Shown: positions 16,654 to 25,606, counted from the first letter of the stretch. The stretch: 25,964 bases of DNA from Candidatus Caenarcanales bacterium (GCA_022447685.1 JAKVAO010000035.1:1-25964), one strand, 5' to 3'. Made by a program: numbers and translations. Notes: generated from the sequence alone by a model not told the origin.

Positions 16654-18575
16654 ACTGAGATATTTACGAGTGAATAGATATATTTGATATAGGTATCATC
16701 GATTTCATTTACTTTCCCGTCTCTATTTACGTCTAGTCTTTTGAAATAAAATCTTCTTTTATTCTTGAATTTCTTTTTGTATTTTTTTAACTCATTACTA
16801 CTTACAAGTCCATTTCTATTGGTGTCAACTGAGTTTAAGGCTCTAATTACTTTAGTAATAGTTTCCATATCATTGGTTTGATTTATGTATTTTTGAACTG
16901 TGGAACTTGAACTGGTATTTAATCTCTGATATCTGATAATATTCCTACTCTTGGGTCTGCTCAGGAATAATTCCCTCGCTAAGTCCTCTATATTTAATTC
17001 TCCTGAAGAATTTAAACTATAAGTACTTGCAAGATTCAAAGCGGAAAGTGCGTTGATACGACCTCCAGATATTTGTCTTTCACCATTAATTGCTTGACTA
17101 GACTTGCTGATAATTTCTTTTAAATTTTTTGTACTTAGATCTGGATATTTTGCTAAGAGTAAAGCTGCTAGAGCTGAGACATATGGAGTTGCCATAGAGG
17201 TGCCGCTGAGATACCAATAACCATAATTTCCGTCTATGTCTCTATCCAAGCTGCTTGCAAGATTATTAGCAAGGAAACTATCGTTTGCCATAGTGGAACT
17301 TATAAGATTACCTGGCGCTGCGACATCTATAGTGTTTCCATAGTTGGAGAATAAAGATATTTGATCATTTTCGTCAGTAGAGGCTACAGAGAATACTGAT
17401 GCGTAGTTTGCTGGATATATTGGTCTATAATCGTTGTTTGATCCATTGTTTCCAGCTGCTGCAACGACAAGTACCCCAAGTTCATCTGCTAGTTGGTAAG
17501 TCTCTTCTTCCAAGTGTGAGTAGAAACTCCCTCCTATAGAGGCGTTGATAACTTGTGCGCCATCTATGATGGATGATCTTATCGCTTTTAGTAATTCTGA
17601 AACAGAACTAAAGTTACCTTGATTATCGAAAATCTTCATAGCGAGTAATTTAGAGTCATAGGCTAAGCCATTGAGATTATTATTGGATTTGGATTCTGCT
17701 GCTATGATTCCTGCTACGTGACTACCGTGTCCAAATCCATCGTATGGATTTTCGTGTAGTGAATCTTTATAGTATTCACCAAAGATACTATCTTCACTCA
17801 GTGGTTTCATTTCGCTGAAGCTGAAATTATTGTCTATATATCCATTTTGGTTGGTGTCAGCATCATCTAGGCTAATATCCCCGTCTGAATTTTGGTCCTG
17901 GACAACTGTTTCATCTATCCAGACTTTCTCCCAAAGATTAGGGTGATTATAATCTATTCCAGAGTCGAGCATAGCTACCCTGACTCCTTTACCTGTACTA
18001 AATGCCCAGGCTGATTTAGCGTTAATTTTACCTAGTCCCCATGAGCCGATACTATTTGTGCCTGAGCTGCTAAAGGTTCTAGAGATCTCTTGATTTAATT
18101 CTATAGGTGAGAATAAGTCTCTAATATAATTAGGTTCCAGATACTCTATTTCTGATTCACTAAGGCTGCTAAGAATAGCTTCTTCGAGTTTCTTAAGCTC
18201 TGAACATGTATATTTATGTGTCTCACCAAAGTCTCTTACTATGTAAGATCTATCTATGCCGTGATCATGAATCGCTTTTTTATACTTATTAAGTTTCTTT
18301 AGCCTCTTATTGGAATTACTTTTCAATGAGCTATAGCTATAATCTAGGCTAAGATTGGATTCTATTGACTCTAAATTTGCTAGTGACTTTAGCCGACTAA
18401 TACTTACATGATTCTTCTTATTTAGTTTGAGTACTAAGCCGTCTGCTATTTGATCTACTGAATTTACATCGCATTCAAAATAGACTTTATTTATATCTTT
18501 TGATTTAACTTTATTAAAAATAATCTGTGACGATAATATCAACAGAATTAAATTAACAACCCTTATTAACTTCAT
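16650..18575 (-). CDS. Secreted subtilisin-like serine protease (S8) with EF-hand-like calcium loops
   Basis: The 641-residue preproprotein has a signal peptide (residues 1 to ~25), a propeptide-like region (~30-155), and a subtilase domain with a full catalytic triad: D204 in VAMLDSGIDYNHP, H283 in GHGSHVAG and S460 in GTSMATP, plus the oxyanion Asn N376 in AAAGNNG. After the first catalytic Asp the protein carries two acidic calcium-loop sequences (from D227 and D240, DTNQNGYID). The C-terminus has two EF-hand or dockerin-like loops, D584-E595 (DTNRNGLVSSNE) and D615-D626 (DVNRDGKVNEID). It is expected to act outside the cell and to need calcium. The ATG is preceded by ten G residues at the ribosome-binding position. 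The gene stands alone and converges on maf. Confidence 0.93.
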   Translation of the reverse strand: MKLIRVVNLILLILSSQIIFNKVKSKDINKVYFECDVNSVDQIADGLVLKLNKKNHVSISRLKSLANLESIESNLSLDYSYSSLKSNSNKRLKKLNKYKKAIHDHGIDRSYIVRDFGETHKYTCSELKKLEEAILSSLSESEIEYLEPNYIRDLFSPIELNQEISRTFSSSGTNSIGSWGLGKINAKSAWAFSTGKGVRVAMLDSGIDYNHPNLWEKVWIDETVVQDQNSDGDISLDDADTNQNGYIDNNFSFSEMKPLSEDSIFGEYYKDSLHENPYDGFGHGSHVAGIIAAESKSNNNLNGLAYDSKLLAMKIFDNQGNFSSVSELLKAIRSSIIDGAQVINASIGGSFYSHLEEETYQLADELGVLVVAAAGNNGSNNDYRPIYPANYASVFSVASTDENDQISLFSNYGNTIDVAAPGNLISSTMANDSFLANNLASSLDRDIDGNYGYWYLSGTSMATPYVSALAALLLAKYPDLSTKNLKEIISKSSQAINGERQISGGRINALSALNLASTYSLNSSGELNIEDLARELFLSRPKSRNIIRYQRLNTSSSSTVQKYINQTNDMETITKVIRALNSVDTNRNGLVSSNELKKYKKKFKNKRRFYFKRLDVNRDGKVNEIDDTYIKYIYSLVNISV

Positions 18576-18588
18576 ATTCCCCCCCCCC
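18576..18588 (-). promoter_or_regulatory. G10 homopolymer at the subtilase ribosome-binding site
   Basis: Read on the minus strand, ten consecutive G residues (plus-strand C, 18579-18588) are separated from the subtilase ATG by AAT. This is the longest G or C run I see in an AT-rich window. Such tracts are prone to slippage. A change in length would alter the ribosome-binding site rather than the reading frame. The rest of the 18589-18817 gap holds no gene I can support. Confidence 0.5.
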
Positions 18589-18817
18589 GTACTTAAGGAA
18601 TAAGACCTACACTTAAATGAATAGATCGGCTAATCTAGAGCAAAAGTTTAATGAAATTTCTTAATCTTTCTTAATTAGGTATTGCACAGAATTAAGATAA
18701 AAGTAGCACTTCGTCTCCTTGAAAAAAATGTATAAAATATAAGGAAAAAATAAAGGAAAACCGTTAGAATCATTCAAAACTGGGAATATTATAAGTACAG
18801 AGGTTCCGATGGAGACT

Positions 18818-20158
18818 CTAAAAAGTATTCAAGAGGATCAAGAAAATACCAATTGGGCAGATCCACTTGACGACAAAATAGAGAACTTCATTGAAGAGCG
18901 GGGAGTGAGAGTTAAGTGTCTTTAGAAACAGTTTTTTCCTGAGCGCCCATCCAACAAACACACAAATAGCAACGGATTCAATTGGTATCAGCAAGTCTGA
19001 TACCAATTTGTCTACATTGGTAAAGGTTCCTGAATGTTCAAGTGTGCTTACTTTGATCCAGGTTATTCCAAGTATTAAACTAAGAAAACCAGATAAGCCT
19101 GCTGCAATTCTTCTAGGGTATTTGACCTCATCTATGAGATGGGTAACTACTGGTTCTAGTATTGCGATACTGGAACTAAGTGCTGCAAAGCATAATAAGA
19201 AGTAGAATACTAACGAAAATATTGCTCCGCCTGGTATCTGTGAAAATAAGCTAGGTAAACTTATAAATACTAATCCTGTTCCAGATCCAGGTTCTAAGCC
19301 ATAGTGAAATATGATTGGGAATATCATTAGACCTGCCAAAATAGCAACAAATGTATCCATAACAACTACAATTGCGCTGAGATTGACAACATCTTCTTTC
19401 TTATTAAGGTAGCTACCGTAGCTTATCATTGTTCCAGAAGCTATACTGAGTGTAAAAGCAGCCTGTCCTAGAGCCCGGAAAAATGATTCTCGGGTGAAGT
19501 TTTCCCATTTGGGTTTGAAGAGAAAGTCTATAGTTTCACTTTGGAAGAAATTAGACCAGTTACCTTCAAGTTCTATATTGAGTGAGAATACCATTAAGCC
19601 AATTAATATTAGGAATAAGAACGGCATAGTGATTTTATTAAACCATTCAACACTGCTGCTGATTCCTCCACTTAAAATTAATGTCGTAAGTAATGTAAAG
19701 ATTACATGCCAAAATATTTGAGCGTTATCGCTGCCCATAAAGTGATCAAAATAGCCTTGCAACTCAGAATTACTGAGATGAACCAATTTGCCACTGAAAC
19801 TCTCATAGAGATAGTCTAAGGTCCAACCTGCAATAATGCTGTAATAACTACTTACTATAAAAGCAATTATTACGCCAAGTAAACCCACAGTTCGCCATAC
19901 TTTACTTTTTTTGTTGCCGATAAGCTTGGTGAAAGCTCCGCCACTTCCTTTCTTACTTGCTCTACCAATAGTAAGTTCAGAAATCATAATTGGCATACCA
20001 ATTGCAAATATCAGAATCATATAGACGACTATGAAGGCTCCACCGCCATTCTCACCGCATATATATGGAAATCTCCAAATATTACCTAAACCAACAGCAG
20101 CTCCGGCTGTAGACATCACAAATGCAAACTTGTTGGACCAATTCTCTCTTTTTGACAC
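18818..20158 (-). CDS. Neurotransmitter:sodium symporter (SNF) family transporter
   Basis: The 446-residue membrane protein has the prokaryotic NSS layout, as in LeuT and MhsT, with about 11 membrane segments. It shows the hallmark TM1 motif GAAVGLGNIWRFPYICGENGGGAF (residues ~19-42, the Na+ and substrate unwound region), a long TM3 containing SSYYSIIAGWTLDYLY, and the TM6 region SIASGTMISYGSYL. These proteins use the sodium gradient to import amino acids; which one cannot be read here. The start is GTG (20158), chosen because MSKRENWSNKFAFVMS matches the family N-terminus. The C-terminal helix is intact to the TAG at 18818. It is divergent from the unknown gene at 20359. Confidence 0.93.
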   Translation of the reverse strand: MSKRENWSNKFAFVMSTAGAAVGLGNIWRFPYICGENGGGAFIVVYMILIFAIGMPIMISELTIGRASKKGSGGAFTKLIGNKKSKVWRTVGLLGVIIAFIVSSYYSIIAGWTLDYLYESFSGKLVHLSNSELQGYFDHFMGSDNAQIFWHVIFTLLTTLILSGGISSSVEWFNKITMPFLFLILIGLMVFSLNIELEGNWSNFFQSETIDFLFKPKWENFTRESFFRALGQAAFTLSIASGTMISYGSYLNKKEDVVNLSAIVVVMDTFVAILAGLMIFPIIFHYGLEPGSGTGLVFISLPSLFSQIPGGAIFSLVFYFLLCFAALSSSIAILEPVVTHLIDEVKYPRRIAAGLSGFLSLILGITWIKVSTLEHSGTFTNVDKLVSDLLIPIESVAICVFVGWALRKKLFLKTLNSHSPLFNEVLYFVVKWICPIGIFLILLNTF

Positions 20159-20251
20159 TGTTTAATAGTTTGCCATAAAATTAATTTTTTTTTCTAAGAT
20201 AAGTTTGATTTTAGGGCTGATTTTAAAATTATCTTAGCTAGTTTTATTAAG

Positions 20252-20289
20252 ACATATATGCTAACATATGAGTCAATATGTATATATGT
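20252..20289. promoter_or_regulatory. AT-rich dyad in the divergent region upstream of the unknown gene
   Basis: ACATATAT, gcta, ACATAT is followed after gagtca by ATATGT, ATATATGT, so both halves form perfect inverted pairs apart from a 4-nt bulge. It lies about 70 bp before the TTG at 20359 and about 95 bp from the transporter start, so it could regulate either gene. The remaining ~200-bp region has no gene. Confidence 0.3.
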
Positions 20290-20358
20290 GATCAAAGCGA
20301 AGAAGCGATATGCTTCAGTAATTGGTTAGTAGTGGTTGACTATATCGAGGATTAAACG

Positions 20359-21468
20359 TTGACGACTGACTTATTGCAGAGCAATCCGAATATCAAATCA
20401 GCTAAAGTTAGTGCAAAACCTAACTTAGAGAAAAATTTACATTTAAACTCCTCTAATAAAGTTGAAAAAGAAAGATCAGATGAATCTATAGAGAAAGAGT
20501 TTCAAAGAAAAAGTTTAGAACAATTATATAAATCAGATACATCTATCGAGCATGAACAGATAGATGAAGAGGAAGAAGTTCCAGAAATTCTTAAAGAGGA
20601 GCTGGGGGAAGATACTGAAGAGGATGAACAAAAGACTTCATTCTTGGATAAATTTATGGTTGCAGCCACTACTTCTGCTGTTTCTTTAAACTTTGCTTCT
20701 TTATCATTAGATTCTGTTAAAAGTAAGCTTGAAAATATGGGCTTTGGTGAAGTCGCTGAGATTTTGGATAAGATATTAGACCCTGCTGCAATGATCGCAA
20801 ATAAACTTCAGGCTGCTGGTTTTGGTTCTGATCTTTTGAACCAAGCATTTAAAAATAAAGATGCAACATTGCTGATAGCGGGTTTCGGGAAAGTTTTTCA
20901 AGTATTAATGGCTGGGGATGATGATTTCTTACAGCTTGCTGGTATTCAGACTGCATTTGATCAGATGAAGCCAGGTTGTGCTAAGGTAATTGGTTTTTCT
21001 AAATTCAAAAACTTTGGTCATAGTGTCAATGAATATTTCAAAGCAACGAAAAAGATTTTAAAAGAAGTATTAGAGGACCCTATTGGCTATCTTACATTTA
21101 AACCTAAAAGTGGTCATCTAGAGAGAGGTTTAGTTCCTGGATCCATGGCTATGCTTGGAGGTACTATCGGCTGTATGCTATCTGGTGAGAATAGAATTCT
21201 AAGAACTATTTCATCTACATTTAGGCATATTATTGGTGGTGTAATGTATGGTGACTACATTCTGTCTCAAATCAGTGAGAATAAAAATCTTAGTACTTCT
21301 GGCTATTTCTATGGTGGTTCATCTATAGCTGATACAGTGTTTACTCCATTCAAAGGTGTTGTAGGTAAGGTTGGTCATAAACTTGCAAATATGGCTTACT
21401 TCGTTGGTGAGTACCTCTACATTAAGGGTTTGAAAGAAGACCCTAAGGCTGCACTGGAGATGGCTTAG
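20359..21468 (+). CDS. Unknown protein with acidic N-terminal tail and glycine-rich helical core
   Basis: I do not recognise this 369-residue protein. Residues 1 to ~95 are polar and strongly acidic (EEEEVPEILKEELGEDTEEDEQ) and likely disordered. From ~100 on it is helical with many Gly, Ala and Phe residues and repeats a GFG pattern (MGFGEVAEI, AAGFGSDLL, IAGFGKVFQ). Two weakly hydrophobic stretches near residues 258-275 and 290-310 could touch a membrane, but there is no signal peptide. The start is TTG with GAGG 8 nt upstream. It converges on the PhoD-like gene with a 2-nt gap. A role as a structural or membrane-associated protein is only a guess. Confidence 0.7.
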   Translation: MTTDLLQSNPNIKSAKVSAKPNLEKNLHLNSSNKVEKERSDESIEKEFQRKSLEQLYKSDTSIEHEQIDEEEEVPEILKEELGEDTEEDEQKTSFLDKFMVAATTSAVSLNFASLSLDSVKSKLENMGFGEVAEILDKILDPAAMIANKLQAAGFGSDLLNQAFKNKDATLLIAGFGKVFQVLMAGDDDFLQLAGIQTAFDQMKPGCAKVIGFSKFKNFGHSVNEYFKATKKILKEVLEDPIGYLTFKPKSGHLERGLVPGSMAMLGGTIGCMLSGENRILRTISSTFRHIIGGVMYGDYILSQISENKNLSTSGYFYGGSSIADTVFTPFKGVVGKVGHKLANMAYFVGEYLYIKGLKEDPKAALEMA

Positions 21469-21470
21469 GT

Positions 21471-22838
21471 TTAATTGGTTACTCTGTATTTGAAGATTGA
21501 TTCTAGACCTGAATTTAAGCTATAGAAACTAACTTGCATAGCGCTTGTATCTAATATCGCAAAATTATGATCTCCAGCAAATGCCCACAGCCTTTGTGGA
21601 TTTTGAAAATCTTTCAGTGATTTATTCGGTACAAAGCCACTGTGAATTGGTGAACTGGTTATTTCTATAATCTCTGGTATTTCTTTAATAGATTGAATTT
21701 CAGAGATATGTCTATCTCCGGATATGAGGGTGATATTTTTAATTTCTTTACTATCAGAATTTCCAGATTCCCCAGTTCTTGTTGATAAGCCTTTTAGCAA
21801 ACTAATGAATTGATCATATGATTCAGGGTGATTACCTTGATAAGATTCGAAGGGGTGATAAGCACCTTGGAATTGATCTCCAGATATTATATAAATCTGT
21901 TCTGGACTTGCTTCTAGTTCTGATTTTAACCATTGCATTTGTTCTTCTCCAAAATGGCTACCAGAACTATCTTCATCAGGGTCTCTAAAACTTCTATTAT
22001 CCATGAATACAAATTTTCTGTTTTTGTCTATGAGTGACCAGGCTATGCCTGGTCCTGATGAGCTGTGTTCTGGATTATAGTTTTGTGAAAAAACCTGGAA
22101 GACTTCACTTGCTTCATTTTTGTACTGATAGTTTTTATCACCGTTGTTGAAACCGTAATCGTGATCATCCCAGATCATAGCTATAGGTATTAAAGTTTTA
22201 CTATGGAATATATGAAGTTTCTCTCTTGTCTCTAAATATCTTTGCCAGAGTAATTGTGGTTCAGCTCCAGATTTGAGCTTCAAGCCATGATCTACATAGC
22301 TATTGTCTCCAATCATGAAAATTATATCTGGATTGAGTTTTGTTAAATTGGTCCAAATCCTTTTTTGCTCATTTTGGTAATGATCGTTCATGCAAGAGCT
22401 TATGGCTATTTTGTGTTGCTTTGCTAGATCTTTTAGTTTGAAATATCTTTCTTCACTGTGGTTTTTAGTTGTGAGTTTTAGTATGAAATTTGGGGATTGA
22501 GCATTTGGGGGTTCTGAAACGAGTTGATAATTAAATCTGATTTTGTGAATCTCTTTATCAGCAATATATTGCTTAATGATTATTTTATGATCTAGGCATG
22601 TTTCTCCTTGAGAGCAAAGTAACTTCCCCGATTTACGATCAAAGATCTTAATTCTTAGACCTAAATCTCTTACTGTAATTATATTAAAGCTTGTGAAATT
22701 TTCACTCGTAATTCCTTGCAGAATCGGGAAGTAAGCTGTAGCAGTTTCTTTATCAAGTCTAGAACAAGAGCTTAAAAATATAATTATAAGTAATAAAAAA
22801 TAAAAACTATTTTTCTTATGGCAGTATGTTGACAGCAT
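21471..22838 (-). CDS. PhoD-like phosphatase lipoprotein
   Basis: The 455-residue protein has a lysine-containing N-terminus, a hydrophobic stretch and a lipobox ending LSSC with C25, so it is predicted to be lipidated and membrane-anchored. The body shows the PhoD-type metallophosphatase motifs: IGDNSYVD (176-183), WDDHDYGF (223-230), and SGDRHISE (373-380), with SGDQFQ (319-324) between them. These supply the metal and phosphate ligands of the family, which releases phosphate from phosphodiesters or monoesters outside the cytoplasm. Its ATG overlaps the end of the flagellin-like gene by 23 nt, so the two are probably co-translated. Conserved residues appear intact; the exact substrate is unknown. 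Confidence 0.85.
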   Translation of the reverse strand: MLSTYCHKKNSFYFLLLIIIFLSSCSRLDKETATAYFPILQGITSENFTSFNIITVRDLGLRIKIFDRKSGKLLCSQGETCLDHKIIIKQYIADKEIHKIRFNYQLVSEPPNAQSPNFILKLTTKNHSEERYFKLKDLAKQHKIAISSCMNDHYQNEQKRIWTNLTKLNPDIIFMIGDNSYVDHGLKLKSGAEPQLLWQRYLETREKLHIFHSKTLIPIAMIWDDHDYGFNNGDKNYQYKNEASEVFQVFSQNYNPEHSSSGPGIAWSLIDKNRKFVFMDNRSFRDPDEDSSGSHFGEEQMQWLKSELEASPEQIYIISGDQFQGAYHPFESYQGNHPESYDQFISLLKGLSTRTGESGNSDSKEIKNITLISGDRHISEIQSIKEIPEIIEITSSPIHSGFVPNKSLKDFQNPQRLWAFAGDHNFAILDTSAMQVSFYSLNSGLESIFKYRVTN

Positions 22839-24831
22839 TGTACGGGTTCGAGAACTGGTTCTCTATAGAATATATATTATCGTACATAGATGCTATCAAT
22901 TTATCGTCTATGTAGATTTTACTGTTAAGTTTCGCTTCTTTCTCTTCTTGAAGTCTATCGAATTCGCTTTGCAGTCGGTTGGTTTTAGAATCTAGTATGG
23001 CTTCCATTCTATCTAAGTTATCTAGCATTTCTTGAACATTACTTTTTGTTGTCAGATCTGCTAGACCTGTGGTTCCAGCGTTATTAGTTGTTGCATCAGA
23101 GACACTAATTTTATTCAGAGCAGAGAATGAACCTCCGCCAAGAGAGCCAGCTGCTACTGTGTCTGTGCTTAAGTTTAAAGAAGTTTCAGATATACCTAAC
23201 GCTGATAAAAAATTGAATTCTTGGGTTTTTCCTTCACCATTATTATATGATTCTGCTGAGTAAATACTGTTCTCGGATACCACTGTAGAATAAACCCCTG
23301 CAGCTTTGAATACAAAGTTGCCTGTATTTAATTCAAAGGCATAAGTAGCTCCACTGTTGTTTCCAGCATCATCATCTCCTGGAGATCCGATAATTGCATA
23401 ATCTCCTACAATTTTCACTCCGGCTCCATAGGAATCAAATCCATCCAAACTACCTGCTGGAGGTACAAATGCTCTCTCAAATACAGGACTAGCACCACTC
23501 AGATCGAATAAAAATGCTTCACCTGCATAATCACTATCAGCCCAATCTGCAGTTGCCCCTCCTCTATATCCATAAGCTCCTACCAGTAATTTATCACCAG
23601 CTAAATCATAATGCCATCCAAATCCATGTCCGACTTGAGGGTTTGGTGAATCTATAGTTGCTGTTATTTCTCCTGTTTCTCTACTCATTACATACATTTG
23701 ACCTTGTCTTTGGTTATAAACTTTATTTTCAAAAATAATGCTTGTATCTGTTACTTTGAAACCTGAATCTAGTGTTCCACTGGGATTAACATGTTTTTTG
23801 ATAAATTCACCATCATGATCATATTCTATCGCCACACCATTTCCAGTATCTCTTTCATACTGTATATGAACAAAAACACTATCTCCTGCAAATTGAACAC
23901 TCTTTCCAAAATTAGACCCAAGTGAACTTCCTCTTTCGACTCCAGTTGCAGCATCTTCATGAGTGAATGATGCTAGCTGCTCACCTGTTTCCATGTCATA
24001 CATAAATGCAGCTCCAGCGAAATTTGCGTCTTCTAATATAGATGGGTTTGCATCATAATTATTTGTTCCAATTAAAATTTTATTACCTTGTACGTCAATC
24101 GCATGACCGAATCTTTCATTCATTACATCTGTAAGTGGCGAAATTATTTCAGTCTTTAACTCTCTTGTCTCTGCATCGAATATATAGACACTTCCATTAT
24201 TATCATTTAAACCTTCTGGATCATCATTATCATTGTTTCTAGCGGTAGCAACGATATAATTCTCATTTACAAGTCTAACTCTAAATTGATCACCCTCATC
24301 ACCATTTGGTGAAAATATCTCACTAACTAAATCTGGTGTTCCTACTGGTATTACTCCTTGTCTAAAGTCTAAATTTAAATTATCAGTTGTAGTAGTACCA
24401 GTAAGCAGTGTTTGATTGAAATTACCATCGAAAAGCTTCTGACCACCATAGGTGGTCGTATTAACTATTTCATCTATTTCATTTACAAGTGTGTTTATTT
24501 CATTCTGAGCACCATCTAGATCAACTATAGCTCCAGAATAAGCTCCATCAACTATTTCTTTAATCCTTGCAACATTTGATTGTACTGACTCGAAATTTCC
24601 TTGAGCGTTATTAAGATCTGTTATACCTTGACTGAGGTTGTTTTGTATAGCTGTAATATTCTTCGCTTCCCAGAGCATTTCTCTACTAGCTACAGTTCTA
24701 GAGAAGCTGTTTTGCTCTTCATCTTTTTCATTTCTTTTTTGAAAATTTGAGGATTCTACTTTAAGCAGAGTCATTGCAGTATGAACTCCAGCTTCTATTC
24801 TCATCGAGCCACCGCTAAGATTGACTGCCAT
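22816..24831 (-). CDS. Flagellin-like protein with FG-GAP/beta-propeller middle domain
   Basis: The 671-residue protein has no signal peptide. Residues ~40-137 match the flagellin N-terminal D0/D1 pattern: a SREMLWEAKN helix, the NNLSQGITDLNNAQGNFESV and NVARIKEIVDGA segments, then AQNEINTLVNEIDEIVNTTTY and GGQKLFDGNF. The C-terminal ~65 residues (from M609, AILDSKTNRLQSEFDRL) form the coiled D1/D0 counterpart. Between them (~170-545) lie about six or seven repeats of a beta-propeller type: FGHAIDVQGNKILIGT, FGKSVQFAGDSVFVH, GWHYDLAGDKLLVGAY and YGAGVKIVGDYAIIGSPGDDD, each followed by a segment like GAAFMYDMETGE. These recall FG-GAP (integrin-type) blades. The ATG has GAGGGGG 6 nt upstream. 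Surface display on a flagellum-like filament is inferred, not shown. Its end overlaps the PhoD-like lipoprotein gene. Confidence 0.8.
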   Translation of the reverse strand: MAVNLSGGSMRIEAGVHTAMTLLKVESSNFQKRNEKDEEQNSFSRTVASREMLWEAKNITAIQNNLSQGITDLNNAQGNFESVQSNVARIKEIVDGAYSGAIVDLDGAQNEINTLVNEIDEIVNTTTYGGQKLFDGNFNQTLLTGTTTTDNLNLDFRQGVIPVGTPDLVSEIFSPNGDEGDQFRVRLVNENYIVATARNNDNDDPEGLNDNNGSVYIFDAETRELKTEIISPLTDVMNERFGHAIDVQGNKILIGTNNYDANPSILEDANFAGAAFMYDMETGEQLASFTHEDAATGVERGSSLGSNFGKSVQFAGDSVFVHIQYERDTGNGVAIEYDHDGEFIKKHVNPSGTLDSGFKVTDTSIIFENKVYNQRQGQMYVMSRETGEITATIDSPNPQVGHGFGWHYDLAGDKLLVGAYGYRGGATADWADSDYAGEAFLFDLSGASPVFERAFVPPAGSLDGFDSYGAGVKIVGDYAIIGSPGDDDAGNNSGATYAFELNTGNFVFKAAGVYSTVVSENSIYSAESYNNGEGKTQEFNFLSALGISETSLNLSTDTVAAGSLGGGSFSALNKISVSDATTNNAGTTGLADLTTKSNVQEMLDNLDRMEAILDSKTNRLQSEFDRLQEEKEAKLNSKIYIDDKLIASMYDNIYSIENQFSNPYNAVNILP

Positions 24832-24892
24832 GATTTTCCCCCTCTTATAGTTATATGCCCTTATAGAAGCATAATTATCTTAAGTGTATAAG

Positions 24893-24911
24893 TATTTTCC
24901 TAAGGAAAATA
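24893..24911. promoter_or_regulatory. 19-bp palindrome upstream of the flagellin-like gene
   Basis: TATTTTCC, TAA, GGAAAATA is an 8+3+8 perfect inverted repeat about 62-80 bp before the ATG at 24831, a position expected for an activator or repressor site. I see no clear sigma-28-type promoter (TAAA-N15-GCCGATAA) nearby. Confidence 0.35.
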
Positions 24912-24939
24912 TAAACTAATGTATAGCTAGATACATAAA

Positions 24940-24972
24940 GCAAAAAAGAAGCTTTTAAGGCTTCTTTTTTGC
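24940..24972 (-). terminator. Rho-independent terminator
   Basis: Arms GCAAAAAAGAAGC (24940-24952) and GCTTCTTTTTTGC (24960-24972) are perfect complements around a 7-nt loop, with A/T runs on both sides that can act in both directions. It follows the minus-strand unknown gene ending at 25010, separating it from the flagellin-like gene. Confidence 0.75.
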
Positions 24973-25009
24973 TACGGAGTGCAAGTGTCGATTTGGACAG
25001 GAAAATTGT

Positions 25010-25606
25010 TTATTTTGTATTAATTAGTTCTTTTGCGAACTTTCTTCTCAGGTATTTTAATAAAGTTTTGGTTCCCTTCTGAACTAAATTACCCTCATCA
25101 TCTATATTTATTAATGCAACTTCTTGCTTGGATTTGACATAAAATGTTTTTGATTTTTTGGATGAAGAATTATATATTTCTGTAAGTTCACCAAATGGCG
25201 TTAATGAGGTTCTAAAAATACTTGCATCGGCGTTGAATGAGAGGATTTCTTTGATCTTGAAATCTGAATCATATCTGTAGATAATCTCGCTATTGTCATT
25301 TAAAAATTTATGTTTAGTAGCAGCTTTGCCATTATGAGTATTAATAAAAATTACTTTGGAGCCAGTTTCTAGATACTTAACCGCTCTTATTGCATCTCTA
25401 AGATTTTTTCTTAGTAGATATGTTTGACCTTTCTCGTCTTTGTAAAAGCCAATTTTGTTTCCTTTGCTATCTAAGGTGAAGCTAGTAAATAATTCTTCTT
25501 CTGTGTGTGAAAATAGTTTTTCTATCTCTTTATCTAGAGTATTTAGCACTGTATTAATCTCCCATTTCTTGAGTATCACTTTCCCTTGCTTGTGATCTCT
25601 AATCAT
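25010..25606 (-). CDS. Unknown protein between two flagellin-derived genes
   Basis: I do not recognise this 198-residue protein. It has no signal peptide or membrane segment. It begins with a lysine-rich part and a helix (residues ~18-36). From ~40 it is predicted to be strand-rich, with short repeats of the type T-LDSKGNKIGFYKDEKGQTY and FINTHNGKAATKHKF, loosely reminiscent of YD- or MORN-type repeat sheets. The end (TLLKYLRRKFAKELI) is a basic helix. The ATG at 25606 has no strong ribosome-binding site and lies 81 nt after the C-terminal minigene. A strong terminator follows it. Any link to the flagellin-like proteins rests only on position. Confidence 0.65.
   Translation of the reverse strand: MIRDHKQGKVILKKWEINTVLNTLDKEIEKLFSHTEEELFTSFTLDSKGNKIGFYKDEKGQTYLLRKNLRDAIRAVKYLETGSKVIFINTHNGKAATKHKFLNDNSEIIYRYDSDFKIKEILSFNADASIFRTSLTPFGELTEIYNSSSKKSKTFYVKSKQEVALINIDDEGNLVQKGTKTLLKYLRRKFAKELINTK

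Noticed and set aside
18809..18925. A 38-codon plus-strand ORF with a fair ribosome-binding site (AGAGG) and a TATTAT box upstream
   Set aside because: Almost all of it is the complement of the conserved last membrane helix of the transporter gene; hydrophobic codons read backwards give such polar peptides, so I take it as a shadow.
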